Below are positions 17,791-26,168 of a stretch of DNA of 64,000 nucleotides, one piece after another; within the stretch, counting starts at the first letter, position 1, and each line of letters starts with the position of its first letter. The stretch spans positions 1-64,000 of the forward strand of contig NZ_CP107942.1 in assembly GCF_036053395.1 (NCBI RefSeq), in the 5' to 3' direction. The translations under genes and the position numbers were made by a program. The notes under the pieces were generated by a model, which saw nothing but the letters and a program-made list of their open reading frames with translations, searched no databases and had not been told where the DNA came from. Source of the stretch: Actinoplanes sp. NBC_00393 (GTDB lineage: Bacteria > Actinomycetota > Actinomycetes > Mycobacteriales > Micromonosporaceae).

Positions 17791-18672
17791 ATGATCAGCC
17801 CCTACGTACGCCGCCACCGGCTCGCCGCCGAACTGATCAGGCTGCGCGAGGAACACGGCTATTCGACCCAGCGGCTCGCCAAGGCGATCGGCATCCCCCG
17901 CCAGCGCATCAGCCAACTGCAGAACGGGCACCTGCGTCCCGACCTGGACGACATCCTGCGGATCCTGGATGTGTTCGGAGTCGGCGAGCGCCGCTGGGAG
18001 CAGATCCTCACCATCGCCCGGGACGCTCAGGAACGCGGCTGGTGGGAGAAGTTCCGTGAGGAGATGGGTGCCCGCCAGGCGCTGATTGCCGACCTGGAAG
18101 CCGGCGCCCGCGCCATCGCGGAGTATCAGATGACCCTGCTGCCCGGCCTGCTTCAGCTTCCGGCCTTCACCGAGGTCCGGGCACGCGCCGACCGCGGCGC
18201 CTACCCCGAGCACTTCGACCCCAGCCGAGCCCTGGAAGCCCGCGCCGTCCGGCAACGCGTCCTGGAACGCGCCGGCGGACCCACCTACGAGGTCATCATC
18301 GACGAACTGGCCGTACGCCGGCACGCCGCTCCGCGCGACATCGTCCGGGCACAGCTCAGCCACCTCGTCCGCCTGGGACAGCACCGCAAGAAGATTACGA
18401 TCCGGATCCTGCCGCTCGCGACATCGATCCCGGGACACCTCGTACCGCGCTCGGCGTTTTTCACCTACCGCTATCCCGACCCTGGCGACCCGATCGTCGT
18501 CGCGGTCGACACCGTCACCTCCGACCTGGTCCTCACCCAGCCGGCCGACACCGCTCCGTATCTGGACCTTTACCAGCGACTACAGCAAGCGGCGCTGAGC
18601 CCGGCGGAGAGCCTTGCCTTCCTGACTGACGCCGCCGCGGAACTGATGGATCACACAGGGAGCCCAGCATGA
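17791..18672 (+). CDS. XRE-family transcriptional regulator (Scr1/DUF5753 type)
   Basis: A 293-residue DNA-binding protein. An HTH of the XRE type occupies residues 8-65 (LAAELIRLREEHGYSTQRLA, then RISQLQNG). The remaining 220 residues are the Scr1-like sensor domain: EYQMTLLPGLLQ near residue 110 and RILPLATSIPGH near 205 are typical. GGAGG at 17779-17783 sets the ATG at 17791. It overlaps the DUF397 gene by ATGA, the standard pairing of these families in actinomycetes. It faces away from the lanthipeptide operon and probably controls it. Confidence 0.85.
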   Translation: MISPYVRRHRLAAELIRLREEHGYSTQRLAKAIGIPRQRISQLQNGHLRPDLDDILRILDVFGVGERRWEQILTIARDAQERGWWEKFREEMGARQALIADLEAGARAIAEYQMTLLPGLLQLPAFTEVRARADRGAYPEHFDPSRALEARAVRQRVLERAGGPTYEVIIDELAVRRHAAPRDIVRAQLSHLVRLGQHRKKITIRILPLATSIPGHLVPRSAFFTYRYPDPGDPIVVAVDTVTSDLVLTQPADTAPYLDLYQRLQQAALSPAESLAFLTDAAAELMDHTGSPA

Positions 18673-18872
18673 ACCCCAAGAAGTACCGAACCTGGCGTAA
18701 GTCCCGTCGCAGCGACGGCGGCGGCAACTGCGTCGAAGTCTCCTTCGCCGCCGACGGCACCATCGGCGTCCGCGACAGCAAGAACCGCACCGGCCCGGTC
18801 CTGGAATTCTCGACAGCCGAATGGGAAGCGTTTCTTGGCGGCGTGCGCGACGGCGAATTCGACCGGCCATAG
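18669..18872 (+). CDS. DUF397 protein
   Basis: A 67-residue protein with the family pattern WRKSRRSDGGGNCVEV, then VRDSKNRTGPVLEFS and a terminal WEAFLGGVRDGEF. DUF397 proteins are small partners, possibly antagonists, of Scr1-type regulators. Start overlaps the regulator stop by ATGA, so both are co-translated. Confidence 0.9.
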   Translation: MNPKKYRTWRKSRRSDGGGNCVEVSFAADGTIGVRDSKNRTGPVLEFSTAEWEAFLGGVRDGEFDRP

Positions 18873-18953
18873 TGCCGCGCCGGCACGCGGGTTGCGGCTT
18901 GAGCGCGCCCAAAGCCCACTGCCATTCTGGGACACGACGAGGAGGTGATCGCC

Positions 18954-20531
18954 GTGGGCGAGCACCAGCCGAACCGCAAGCTGATCAACGCTCGCCTGCG
19001 GACGCAATCGCCGACCGGGTCCGGACATCCGATGTCGAGGCAGGAACTCGCCGAAGCGGTCAACGCCTGGCAATGGCACATCCACGAACGCGAGGACCGC
19101 CTCGACGAGACCGACATTGGCAGACTCGAACGCGGCGAGACCCATTGGCCCGGCTCTGCGCGCCGCGAAGGCTTACGCGCCGTTCTGGGTGTCGCAACAG
19201 ACGTCGGCCTGGGCTTCTACCGGCACCGCCGTCCAGCAGCCCACCGGGGAGCCACCATTTCCCCGGACTCAACCCCGCTTGCAGACGACGTCGAAGTAGT
19301 CGCCGGTGCGCTCTACGACCGAGCTGATCGCCGGCATGTCGAACTGCTCCGTCTGGAACTCAACGAGGCGCTCAGTGGCTACGACGGTGTGAAATGGCCC
19401 CACCATGACGGCTCGAGTTGGACCCACCTCGTTGATCGATGACGGCTCGAACTGGCCCCACTCGGCGTTCTCCGGGACGACTTCTGGCTGGTCGAAGGCG
19501 GGGCCAGTTTCAACCGTCATGGTGGGGATCTTGGCGAGGGTGGAGCCACTTGAAGCCGCCCTGGTGGGGCCAAATACAACCGTCGTAGCCAGCTCAGCGA
19601 AGGCACGATGGCCGAGGCGAGCCTCGACGACTGGGAAGAAACGGTTTTCCGGTATGGGCGGGCGACCCGCGATCGTCCGGCAGAGGTGCTCCTGTACGAC
19701 CTGAGTACCGACCTGGCCGAACTCGGACGGGCGGTTCACCGTCACCGTTCGGCATCGGCCCTGCGTCGCTTGACTCGAGTGACGGCGCAAATGTCCGGCC
19801 TGATGTGCCTGACATTCTGCAAACTGGACGACCGACCGGCTGTTCGCCGCTGGGCCCGAACAGCTCGTCTCGCGGCCGACGAGGCAGGCGATTCACAGAC
19901 GCGGTCCTGGGTGCTGGCTCAGGAATCGTACGGACACTATTACAGCGGTGATCTGCTTGAGGCTCTCGATGTCGCCCAACGCGCACGGGACGTTGTGGCG
20001 AAGACTCCGACCGCCGGTGCCGCGCTCGCCGCCGCTCTCCAAGCGCGGGCGTACGCCGCGATGGGTCACGACCAGGAGACCCGCAATGCCCTGGGGCACG
20101 CTGAAGAGGTTTTGTCGCACTTGACCGGCGAATCACTCGTGCCGTCCGCCTTCGGGTACACCGAGGCACAGCTTCGCTTCCACCAGGGCAGCGCTCTCAC
20201 CCATCTGAAAGACGCTCGCGCAGCGATCAAGGCGCAGGATCGCGCCCTGCAGTTGTGCGCGGCCGGTGACTTCACAGACTGGGCCATGACGCGGTTGGAC
20301 CGCGCCCGCTGTCTCTGCCTTGTGCCCGAAGGCGACGCCAGTAAGGCGTTGGATTACGCGACCGAGACGCTCGCCTCCCTCAGTGAACCGCAAGCTCGAG
20401 GCATCATCACCCTGCGTGGTAACGAGCTGTTCAGGTCGCTGCCTCGAAACCAGCGAGCATTGCCGGCGGCACGCAATCTGCGTGAGGTACTGATGCTTAC
20501 GAGCGAATCGAAAGAGGTACAGGAACCGTGA
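18954..20531 (+). pseudogene. XRE-helical-repeat regulator split by a miniature element
   Basis: The N-terminal part starts at GTG 18954 (GGAGG at 18941-18945) and carries an HTH-like domain over the first 85 residues; it now ends at a TGA at 19440-19442 inside an inserted element. The C-terminal part restarts at ATG 19608 and gives a 307-residue helical-repeat protein (ASLDDWEETVFRYGRATRDRP onward). Removing the 216-base insert and one 6-base target copy (222 bases, a multiple of three) joins the halves in frame as ELNEALSEGTMAEASLDDW, so one ancestral regulator of about 450 residues is evident. The C-terminal half may still be made alone, because the GNAT gene overlaps its end. Its HTH half closely resembles the regulator at 22395-23723. 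Confidence 0.85.
19376..19591. mobile_element. 216-bp IS21-like miniature inverted-repeat element
   Basis: Ends are perfect 13-base inverted repeats, TGGCTACGACGGT at 19376-19388 and its complement at 19579-19591, with TG...CA termini. Internally each end carries multiple copies of a TGGCCCCACCATGACGG-like unit, facing inward, as IS21-family elements do. The perfect direct repeat GCTCAG flanks it (19370-19375 and 19592-19597). It encodes no transposase, so it would need a full-length IS21-type element for movement. Confidence 0.82.
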
Positions 20532-21028
20532 TCGTTGTGACTCCCGCTGAACCCGTCCACGCGGAAGGGATCGTGGCACTGGCGGAGGAGATGGACCGCT
20601 TCTACGGTGCCACCGACGTTGATCCACTTGAGGTTCGACTTCGGCAGATCAACGACGCGATTTTCGCCCCGCAGCCGACTGCCAACGCGCTGCTCGCATG
20701 GGACGGCGGCAGGCTCGTGGGCTTGGCGGCGTACTCCTTCTTGTGGCCTGCGGTCGGCCTGACCCGATCGCTCTTTCTCAAGGAACTCTATGTCGTTGAG
20801 TCGGCACGCCGTTCTGGGGTAGGCGAGCAGCTCATGCGGGCGGTCTTCGCGATCGCTGTCAAGCACGACTGCAGCCGCGTGGAATGGCAGACCGAAAGCA
20901 CCAACGCCGACGCGCGAGCCTTCTACGCCAAGATCGGTGCACCGGAGTTCGGAGGAAAGGTGTCTTATCGTGTGGACGACGAGCTGCTTCAGCGCCTGAC
21001 CGGCACGGACAGCGACTCCTTCGGATAG
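20528..21028 (+). CDS. GNAT-family N-acetyltransferase
   Basis: A 166-residue acetyltransferase. The acetyl-CoA binding motif A is ELYVVESARRSGVGEQLMRA near residues 88-107, followed by a C-terminal NADARAFYAKIGAPEFG segment. Substrate unknown; the family acetylates small amines, antibiotics or protein N-termini. GTG 20528 overlaps the stop of the split regulator (GTGA), so the two are coupled. Confidence 0.85.
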   Translation: MIVVTPAEPVHAEGIVALAEEMDRFYGATDVDPLEVRLRQINDAIFAPQPTANALLAWDGGRLVGLAAYSFLWPAVGLTRSLFLKELYVVESARRSGVGEQLMRAVFAIAVKHDCSRVEWQTESTNADARAFYAKIGAPEFGGKVSYRVDDELLQRLTGTDSDSFG

Positions 21029-21059
21029 CCAACGGCCGGGAGGCCGGAGAAGCCACCAG

Positions 21060-21113
21060 GGCATTTACCGCGTCTGCCGCCATGGGCATCGCCATGCCCG
21101 CAGGCATTTACCG
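21060..21113. repeat. 11-bp direct repeats flanking a small hairpin
   Basis: GGCATTTACCG occurs at 21060-21070 and 21103-21113. Between them GGGCAT and ATGCCC (21084-21089, 21094-21099) form a hairpin with loop CGCC. The spot lies between the convergent GNAT and HTH genes, so the hairpin may act as a terminator for both. The direct repeats are not explained. Confidence 0.5.
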
Positions 21114-21119
21114 GGAGGT

Positions 21120-21308
21120 TCATCGCCGCCGGGCGGCGATCCAGGCCTCCACGTCGTCGGCGAGCCAAATCTTGCCTTGCGCCAGGTCCGCCACAGGTGC
21201 CGGGAAGTCCGGCCGCCTGGCGAGCTGGTACACCCGCTGCCGGCTGATCCGACCGATCCGCACCCGGATTTCATGCGCGCCCATGAGACGCAATGCCGTT
21301 GTTCTCAT
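21120..21308 (-). CDS. Small AlpA/excisionase-like HTH protein
   Basis: A 62-residue protein consisting of one winged-helix/MerR-like DNA-binding unit: IGRISRQRVYQLARRPDFPAP, then KIWLADDVEAWIAARR, the pattern of AlpA-like regulators and excisionases. ATG 21308 lies immediately after a good -10 hexamer, so the transcript may be leaderless; an internal ATG at 21284 has no ribosome site. No integrase is next to it. Confidence 0.7.
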   Translation of the reverse strand: MRTTALRLMGAHEIRVRIGRISRQRVYQLARRPDFPAPVADLAQGKIWLADDVEAWIAARRR

Positions 21309-21314
21309 ACTCCC

Positions 21315-21332
21315 ACTATAGTCGTCCGACTA
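21315..21332 (-). promoter_or_regulatory. Promoter -10 with overlapping inverted repeat
   Basis: On the minus strand TATAGT (21315-21320) stands 6 bases before the ATG at 21308, consistent with leaderless transcription. TAGTCG-TC-CGACTA (21319-21332) is a perfect inverted repeat overlapping it and is a likely operator, perhaps for autoregulation. Confidence 0.5.
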
Positions 21333-21504
21333 CTGATCCAGCGACATCTTGTCACCTGCCGCACGGAGGGTCTCATCGCCGATCGTAGATCCTCATGATC
21401 GTGGCTCGCCGGTGGCCATTCCGCCAAGATCGTGTGCTCACGGGGTGACCGGTGGGCACCATGTTGGGGATGACGGTGTCCACCGTGACAATGGGAGTTG
21501 CCGG

Positions 21505-22398
21505 TTAGCTCCCGGCGTCGGGGACGATGGCGGCCAGGCGACGCCACTGAGCCAGCGGTAGGCCGCGGAAATCGGGGTCGAGCACCTGTAAGCAGACCTG
21601 ATCAGCGCCGGCTTGCCGATGTTGGCGGATGCGGTCCGCGACGGCTGTTTCGTCGCCCCAGACGATCAGGTCATCGAGGAGCCGGTCACTGCCGTGGTGG
21701 TCGAGGTCGTCGTCGGTGTAGCCGAACCGGCGCAGGTTGTTGGTGTAGTGCGGCAAGGTCAGGTACCGGCGCAGGTGCCGCCGACCGATCTCGCGGGCCC
21801 GGTCCTTCTCGGTTTCCAGGATCACTGCTTGTTCCGGGACGAGAAGCTTGCCGGGGCCGAGGATGTGCCGGGCGGCGGCGGTGTGTTCGGGAGGTACGAG
21901 ATAGGTGTGAGCGCCGTCGGCGAATTCGGCAGCCAATGCCAGCATGCGGGGGCCGAGCGCTGCGAGCATGCGGACGGCGTGGCCAGCACGGACCGCTCGG
22001 TAGCGCTGAATCAGCGTATCCATAGCCAGCAGGTAGGCGCGGGCGGCCGGTAGCGGCCGGTCGTAACGCAGTCCGCGGGTGTCGGTGACGAGCTTGGCGT
22101 GACTGACTCCGATGCCGAGGATGAAGCGGTTGGGGAAGGCTTCGGTGAGGGTTTGGTGGGCTGCGGCCATGGAAAGCGGGTCCCGTGCCCATAGGTTCGC
22201 GACGGCGGTCGCGACCGTCATGTGGCTGGTGGCGGCCAGCATGATGGCGGACTGGCTGATCGGTTCGCGGCCGACGTTCTCGCCGATCCACAGGGAGTTG
22301 TAGCCCAGTGCTTCGAGTTCTTGAACGGTGTCGCGGACGACGTCGGCGGGGCGGAAGTCGAACTGCGCGGTCCAGAGTCCGAGCCCGCTCAGGTTCAT
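21505..22398 (-). CDS. LLM-class F420-dependent oxidoreductase
   Basis: A 297-residue luciferase-like (TIM-barrel) protein. Typical features are LEALGYNSLWIGENVGREP near residue 30, LAATSHMTVATAVANLWARDP near 55, and RFILGIGVSH near 92. Members use reduced F420 (some FMN) to reduce or oxidise small molecules. The ATG overlaps the stop of the upstream XRE regulator (ATGA), so regulator and enzyme are one unit. Substrate unknown. Confidence 0.85.
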   Translation of the reverse strand: MNLSGLGLWTAQFDFRPADVVRDTVQELEALGYNSLWIGENVGREPISQSAIMLAATSHMTVATAVANLWARDPLSMAAAHQTLTEAFPNRFILGIGVSHAKLVTDTRGLRYDRPLPAARAYLLAMDTLIQRYRAVRAGHAVRMLAALGPRMLALAAEFADGAHTYLVPPEHTAAARHILGPGKLLVPEQAVILETEKDRAREIGRRHLRRYLTLPHYTNNLRRFGYTDDDLDHHGSDRLLDDLIVWGDETAVADRIRQHRQAGADQVCLQVLDPDFRGLPLAQWRRLAAIVPDAGS

Positions 22399-23723
22399 GA
22401 CCCTGCCTTGCTGGCCACGGCCGTCAGCGCGAGGCTGAACTTGTTCACCACGTCGTTCAGTCCGTTTGCTGCGGCGGGATCGCGGTGGTGGACCAGGCGC
22501 CGGATGCGGCGGGCCTGCTGGAGGATCGGCGCTATCGGTTGCTGGATTGTCGAGCTCAAGGCCTGACGGGTGAGATCCGCGGCTTGCGGGATGTCATCGG
22601 CCTGCACGGCGGCGTCGGCCAGGAACAGGGTCAGCACGGCGCGTGCCTTGGTGTGGGACTCGGGCAGCGCATCCAGGGATCCGGTCAGATCCGGATGGGC
22701 ACGCTCGGGTTGGTGTAGCAGCAGCCAGCTGGTGCCGCTGTAGTACCGCAGGTCAAGTGTGCCGTCGGCGAAGTCCATGCCGTGGTGGCGGTCGCGTGCG
22801 GTGGAATATCCGGCGGCTTCCTGCGCTAAGGCGTGGGCAGTGCGGAAGCCGTCGCGGTTGCCCATGGCGGCGCAGCCGCGCGCGTGCAGGGCATACAACC
22901 AGGCGCGGGTCGTCGCGTCCGAGCCGAGGCTGGCGAAGTAGATACCCCGCTCGATGAGTTCGACGGCGCGCATGAGATTACGCTGATGCCAGGGGATGAG
23001 GCTCTGCGCGCCCAGCAGCCAGGCGCCGAGGTTCCAGGCGCGGGCGTCGTGGGCGGCGGAGATCGCCTGCTCGTACCATCGTTCGGCTTCGCTGTGGTCG
23101 TCGATGTCGAAACAGGCCCAGGCACGTAGCCCGGCGAGCCGGGCCGCCAGCCGGATCAGCCGTTCGTGATGGCGCAGGGACTGGGGATGACGTAGGTGGG
23201 GGGAGAGGCGCTTCATCAGTGTCCTGGTCCCGGCCAAGACGTCGTCCGGCGGCATCTTGGCGAAGTCTCTGTCGAGCCGGTTGCAAGCTAGATCGATGGC
23301 AGTCAGCTCGGTGGCATCGCTTCCGGGCTGGTGCAGCAACGCGGCGAACTCGGCAAGATGCACATCCGCGCGATCCTGATCGATCATGTCCTTCATGACG
23401 ACACGACCGCCCCCTGAACTACCCGCAGCTCGCGGGCCTGGTGGTCGCCGGTGCCGGTAGAAACCCAGGTCGGCGTCCGTTGCGACGCCCAAAACGGCGC
23501 GGAGGGCTTCGCGGCGGGCGCGGCCGGGCCAGTGCGTTTCGCCGCGTTCGAGCTTGCCGATGTCGGTCTCGTCGAGGCGGTCCTCGCGCTCGTAGGCGTG
23601 CCATTGCCAGGCGTTGGCGGCTTCGGCGAGTTCCTGCCTCGACATCGGGTGCCCGGAACCGGTCGGCGATTGCATCCGCAGGCGGGCGTTGATCAGCTTC
23701 TGGTTTGGCTGATGCCCGCCCAT
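22395..23723 (-). CDS. XRE-helical-repeat transcriptional regulator
   Basis: A 442-residue protein. The first 90 residues (MGGHQPNQKLINARLRMQ, then MSRQELAEAANAWQW and ETDIGKLERGETHW) are an HTH domain nearly identical to that of the split regulator at 18954. Residues 110-440 are an all-helical repeat region with alternating short helices, as in TPR-type sensor domains. The ATG at 23723 has GGAGG 8 bases upstream; the open frame further upstream is not coding. It overlaps the oxidoreductase gene, which it probably controls. Confidence 0.8.
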   Translation of the reverse strand: MGGHQPNQKLINARLRMQSPTGSGHPMSRQELAEAANAWQWHAYEREDRLDETDIGKLERGETHWPGRARREALRAVLGVATDADLGFYRHRRPPGPRAAGSSGGGRVVMKDMIDQDRADVHLAEFAALLHQPGSDATELTAIDLACNRLDRDFAKMPPDDVLAGTRTLMKRLSPHLRHPQSLRHHERLIRLAARLAGLRAWACFDIDDHSEAERWYEQAISAAHDARAWNLGAWLLGAQSLIPWHQRNLMRAVELIERGIYFASLGSDATTRAWLYALHARGCAAMGNRDGFRTAHALAQEAAGYSTARDRHHGMDFADGTLDLRYYSGTSWLLLHQPERAHPDLTGSLDALPESHTKARAVLTLFLADAAVQADDIPQAADLTRQALSSTIQQPIAPILQQARRIRRLVHHRDPAAANGLNDVVNKFSLALTAVASKAGS

Positions 23724-23835
23724 TGCGCCCTCCTCCCCGTCGCGTCCCAGGATGGCAGCATGCCTGGCGGCTCTCAAGCCGCTGCCTCGCGCGACGGACC
23801 AGGCGGTCAGCCCGTCGTCCCGTTGAATCGGAGGC

Positions 23836-24030
23836 CGAGCCGAACAGCTTGTCGCCCGGGTCTGCGTGGTCGACGTGGGTAAGCAGGTCGGCAAAGCCTG
23901 CACCCGGGTGCCGCATGTCGAGCAGGCGCACCGGCGGATGTGCAGGGTTGTGGGAGCTGGCTGCCTGACCAACGCGGTCAGCCGGCTGACCGAGCAGTTG
24001 AAGGACAGAAGGCGAGAGGTGGGGGAAAGA
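23836..24030 (+). pseudogene. Remnant of an IS110-family transposase N-terminus
   Basis: A frame without a start reads AEQLVARVCVVDVGKQVGKA, then CTRVPH and, after a short divergent part, LTNAVSRLTEQL, which resembles the start of the RuvC-like domain of IS110-family transposases (the DVGK aspartate is the first catalytic residue). The similarity stops after about 65 residues and nothing of the rest is present. It lies upstream of the XRE regulator on the opposite strand. Confidence 0.5.
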
Positions 24031-24054
24031 TTCCGCCCCACCTGCCTGCTCGGG

Positions 24055-25351
24055 CTACTCGTCGGCGTCTGGCTTTCTTGCGGCGGTTCGGTCACCGAGT
24101 ATCCGGACGGTCGTGCTCAATCTGATCGGTAGGCTTTCGTCACCCTTGAGGTACGGATGAATGTCGATTGTCTTGACTCGGCTCCGGCCGGGGCCGTACG
24201 GCTGTTGGCGTTCGTGGCCGGAGACCCAGAACCGGTAATCCGGTCTGGCGCGCGTGCGGGTGCCCGTCGGTTCGGTACGTTCCGGCGACGCGGTGGTGGC
24301 GCGCGGTTTGATGCATACGGTTCGGACGTCGGGTGCCGGGCGTTTGCTGCGTGCGTACGCCCTGGCGACTGCCTTGGGTAGGGCGGTCGGAACTGCGTCG
24401 GCCATCTGCTGGTTGATCAGGAGCCAGGTGGTGACGAGCGGGCCGAGGGGGGTGCCGGCCGTCGAGCGCGGTGCGGCGTGCGATGTGCTCGGCGTGGACC
24501 GGGGTTAACCAGCCGATCTCGTGCCGCAGGGGCGGCATCAGGTCGTCCTCGACGGCGTGGCCGATGCTGCGGTAGCCGACCACGTGCCAGCCGTCGGCCT
24601 GCGGCGTCCACGACACGGCGGCGAGACGCTGAGGATCGCCCACTGGTGTGGGCCAGGCGAGCAGTCCGGCCGGTGAGGGCACGAGGTCGTCGGTAATCCT
24701 CGCGGTGGGCTGCTCCTCGCTCACGGCTTGGACCGGGTCGGTGAACTCGTGGTTGATCCAGTACAGGGGTGCGAGGTCGAGCTGGCCGGCGAGGCTCCGG
24801 CGTAGCGCGAGGTCGTTGAACGGTGCAGGTAGCGTCGCGGGACCTCGCAGCAGGCCGGTGAGCCGATCGCGGACTTTCGGGAGCATGTCGGCGGTGATCC
24901 GGGCGGCGGGCCAATCCGTGGTGGTGAGCAGTGTTCGTCCTTCGCGGCCGAGGACAATGCCGCGGTGCAGCGTGTTCAGGATCGTGTACTCGTCGCTGCC
25001 AGGCAGCCAGTGCATCAGCCCGGCGCAGTGTGCAGTGAGGGCCTCGGAGTCGTCGGCCTCGATGAGCTGGGCACACCGGTAGCAGACGTGCCATTGGTCG
25101 TTGTAAGTCTGAACCGTGCCGCCCTCGACAGCGACGATGGCGATGAGACCGGTTCGATAGTTCCAGACCGGCGGTGCGCCGGTGCAGGTGTGGCAGCGGT
25201 TGAAGACCTGCTGCAGACGATCGGCGTGGACGGGGATCACGGGGTGCGCGTCGTCACCGACGGGATGGCGGTACGTGATTCGCTGGCCGTCGCGTTGCTC
25301 GGTGAGAGCCAGGTGGCATGTTGCGCAGGCCATCAGGGTCGCGAGGTTCAT
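24055..25351 (-). pseudogene. Frameshifted actinobacterial hypothetical protein
   Basis: The first frame from ATG 25351 encodes about 300 sensible residues, including paired Cys motifs (CATCHL, CHTC, CYRC) that may bind zinc. At a run of six C on the minus strand near 24448 the good coding switches to another frame, in which LVTTWLLINQQMADAVPTAL and later YRFWVSGHERQQPYGPGRSR, DIHPYLKGDE appear. These C-terminal segments are well known in actinobacterial plasmid- and ICE-linked hypotheticals. One base added or lost at the run would join the halves into a protein of about 425 residues ending at 24055. It may be a real mutation or a sequencing error. Start overlaps the GGDEF gene stop by ATGA. 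Confidence 0.7.
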
Positions 25352-26037
25352 TCGCCACCGCCTTCGGCGCGGCGGTGCAGGTCACGCGTACGAGGGCCCT
25401 TGCGCGGCGTGCGGACAGGCATGGTCATGCCGGGCGCGTGGAGGACGTGCTGGTCGCCGCCGCGCCGTTTGGCGTGGTACATGGCCGTGTCGGCGTTGCG
25501 CAGCCCAACGGCGACCAGGTCCGGTCCGGCGACTACGGCGATGCCGAGGCTGGCGGTGACGGCGACGGAGACCGGACCTTCATCGGTGGGGATCACGGTC
25601 GGCACGGCGAGGACGGTGGTGAGCATGTCGGCGAGTCGGTCGAGGCGCTGGCCGCCAAGGGGTACGACAGCGACGAATTCGTCTCCGGACAGCCGTGCGG
25701 CACTGCCGTGGTGAACGTCGGCGAGTTCCCCGATCCGGCTGGCGATTCGGACGAGGAGGATGTCGCCGGCACCGTGGCCGTAGGTGTCGTTGACTTCTTT
25801 GAACCGGTCGACGTCGATGAGGATGACGACGATCGGTTGCGGCTCTGCGGCGGTGCAGGCGGCTTGCAGACCCGTGCGGTTGTACAGGCCGGTGAGCGAG
25901 TCATGGGTCAGCTGCCACGCGGCGTCGGCCAACGCGGCGCGTAGCCGTGTGACGGATCGCCGGGTGGCGAGATGTCCCAGCCCGGCTCCGAGTGCGATTG
26001 CCACGATGGTGGTGATCACGAGGTCGGTGGTGAACAC
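25348..26037 (-). CDS. GGDEF-domain protein (putative diguanylate cyclase)
   Basis: A 229-residue protein with one N-terminal membrane segment (about residues 5-25) and a single GGDEF domain. The domain shows DSLTGLYNRTGL, the metal-binding IDVDRFKEVNDTYGHGAGD, and the active-site loop RLSGDEF near residue 117, with Ser in place of the first Gly, a variant that can be active. Such enzymes make c-di-GMP. The GTG start is preceded by GGAGG that lies inside a 12-bp hairpin, so translation should be repressed unless the hairpin opens. Confidence 0.85.
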   Translation of the reverse strand: MFTTDLVITTIVAIALGAGLGHLATRRSVTRLRAALADAAWQLTHDSLTGLYNRTGLQAACTAAEPQPIVVILIDVDRFKEVNDTYGHGAGDILLVRIASRIGELADVHHGSAARLSGDEFVAVVPLGGQRLDRLADMLTTVLAVPTVIPTDEGPVSVAVTASLGIAVVAGPDLVAVGLRNADTAMYHAKRRGGDQHVLHAPGMTMPVRTPRKGPRTRDLHRRAEGGGE

Positions 26038-26038
26038 T

Positions 26039-26066
26039 GGGTTCCTCCATTCCGATGGAGGAACCC
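26039..26066 (-). promoter_or_regulatory. Hairpin sequestering the ribosome binding site of the GGDEF gene
   Basis: GGGTTCCTCCAT and ATGGAGGAACCC are perfect complements separated by four bases (CGGA on the transcript). The 3' arm holds the GGAGGA that serves the GTG at 26037, which begins one base after the stem. Such a stem should block initiation, giving translational control. Confidence 0.7.
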
Positions 26067-26119
26067 GGGACGCGTACGTTTCGTAGGCGAGGCGTCCCGG
26101 GTTCTCTGGATACGACGAC

Positions 26120-26138
26120 GGCCCGCCGAAGGCGGGCC
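26120..26138. terminator. Terminator hairpin between dprA and the GGDEF gene
   Basis: GGCCCGCC-GAA-GGCGGGCC, an 8-bp stem with a 3-base loop, 30 bases after the dprA stop. A pyrimidine-rich tract follows on the plus strand. It probably ends the dprA operon transcript. Confidence 0.6.
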
Positions 26139-26168
26139 GCTTCTTCTGTTTGTTGCGCCGGAGCGCGT

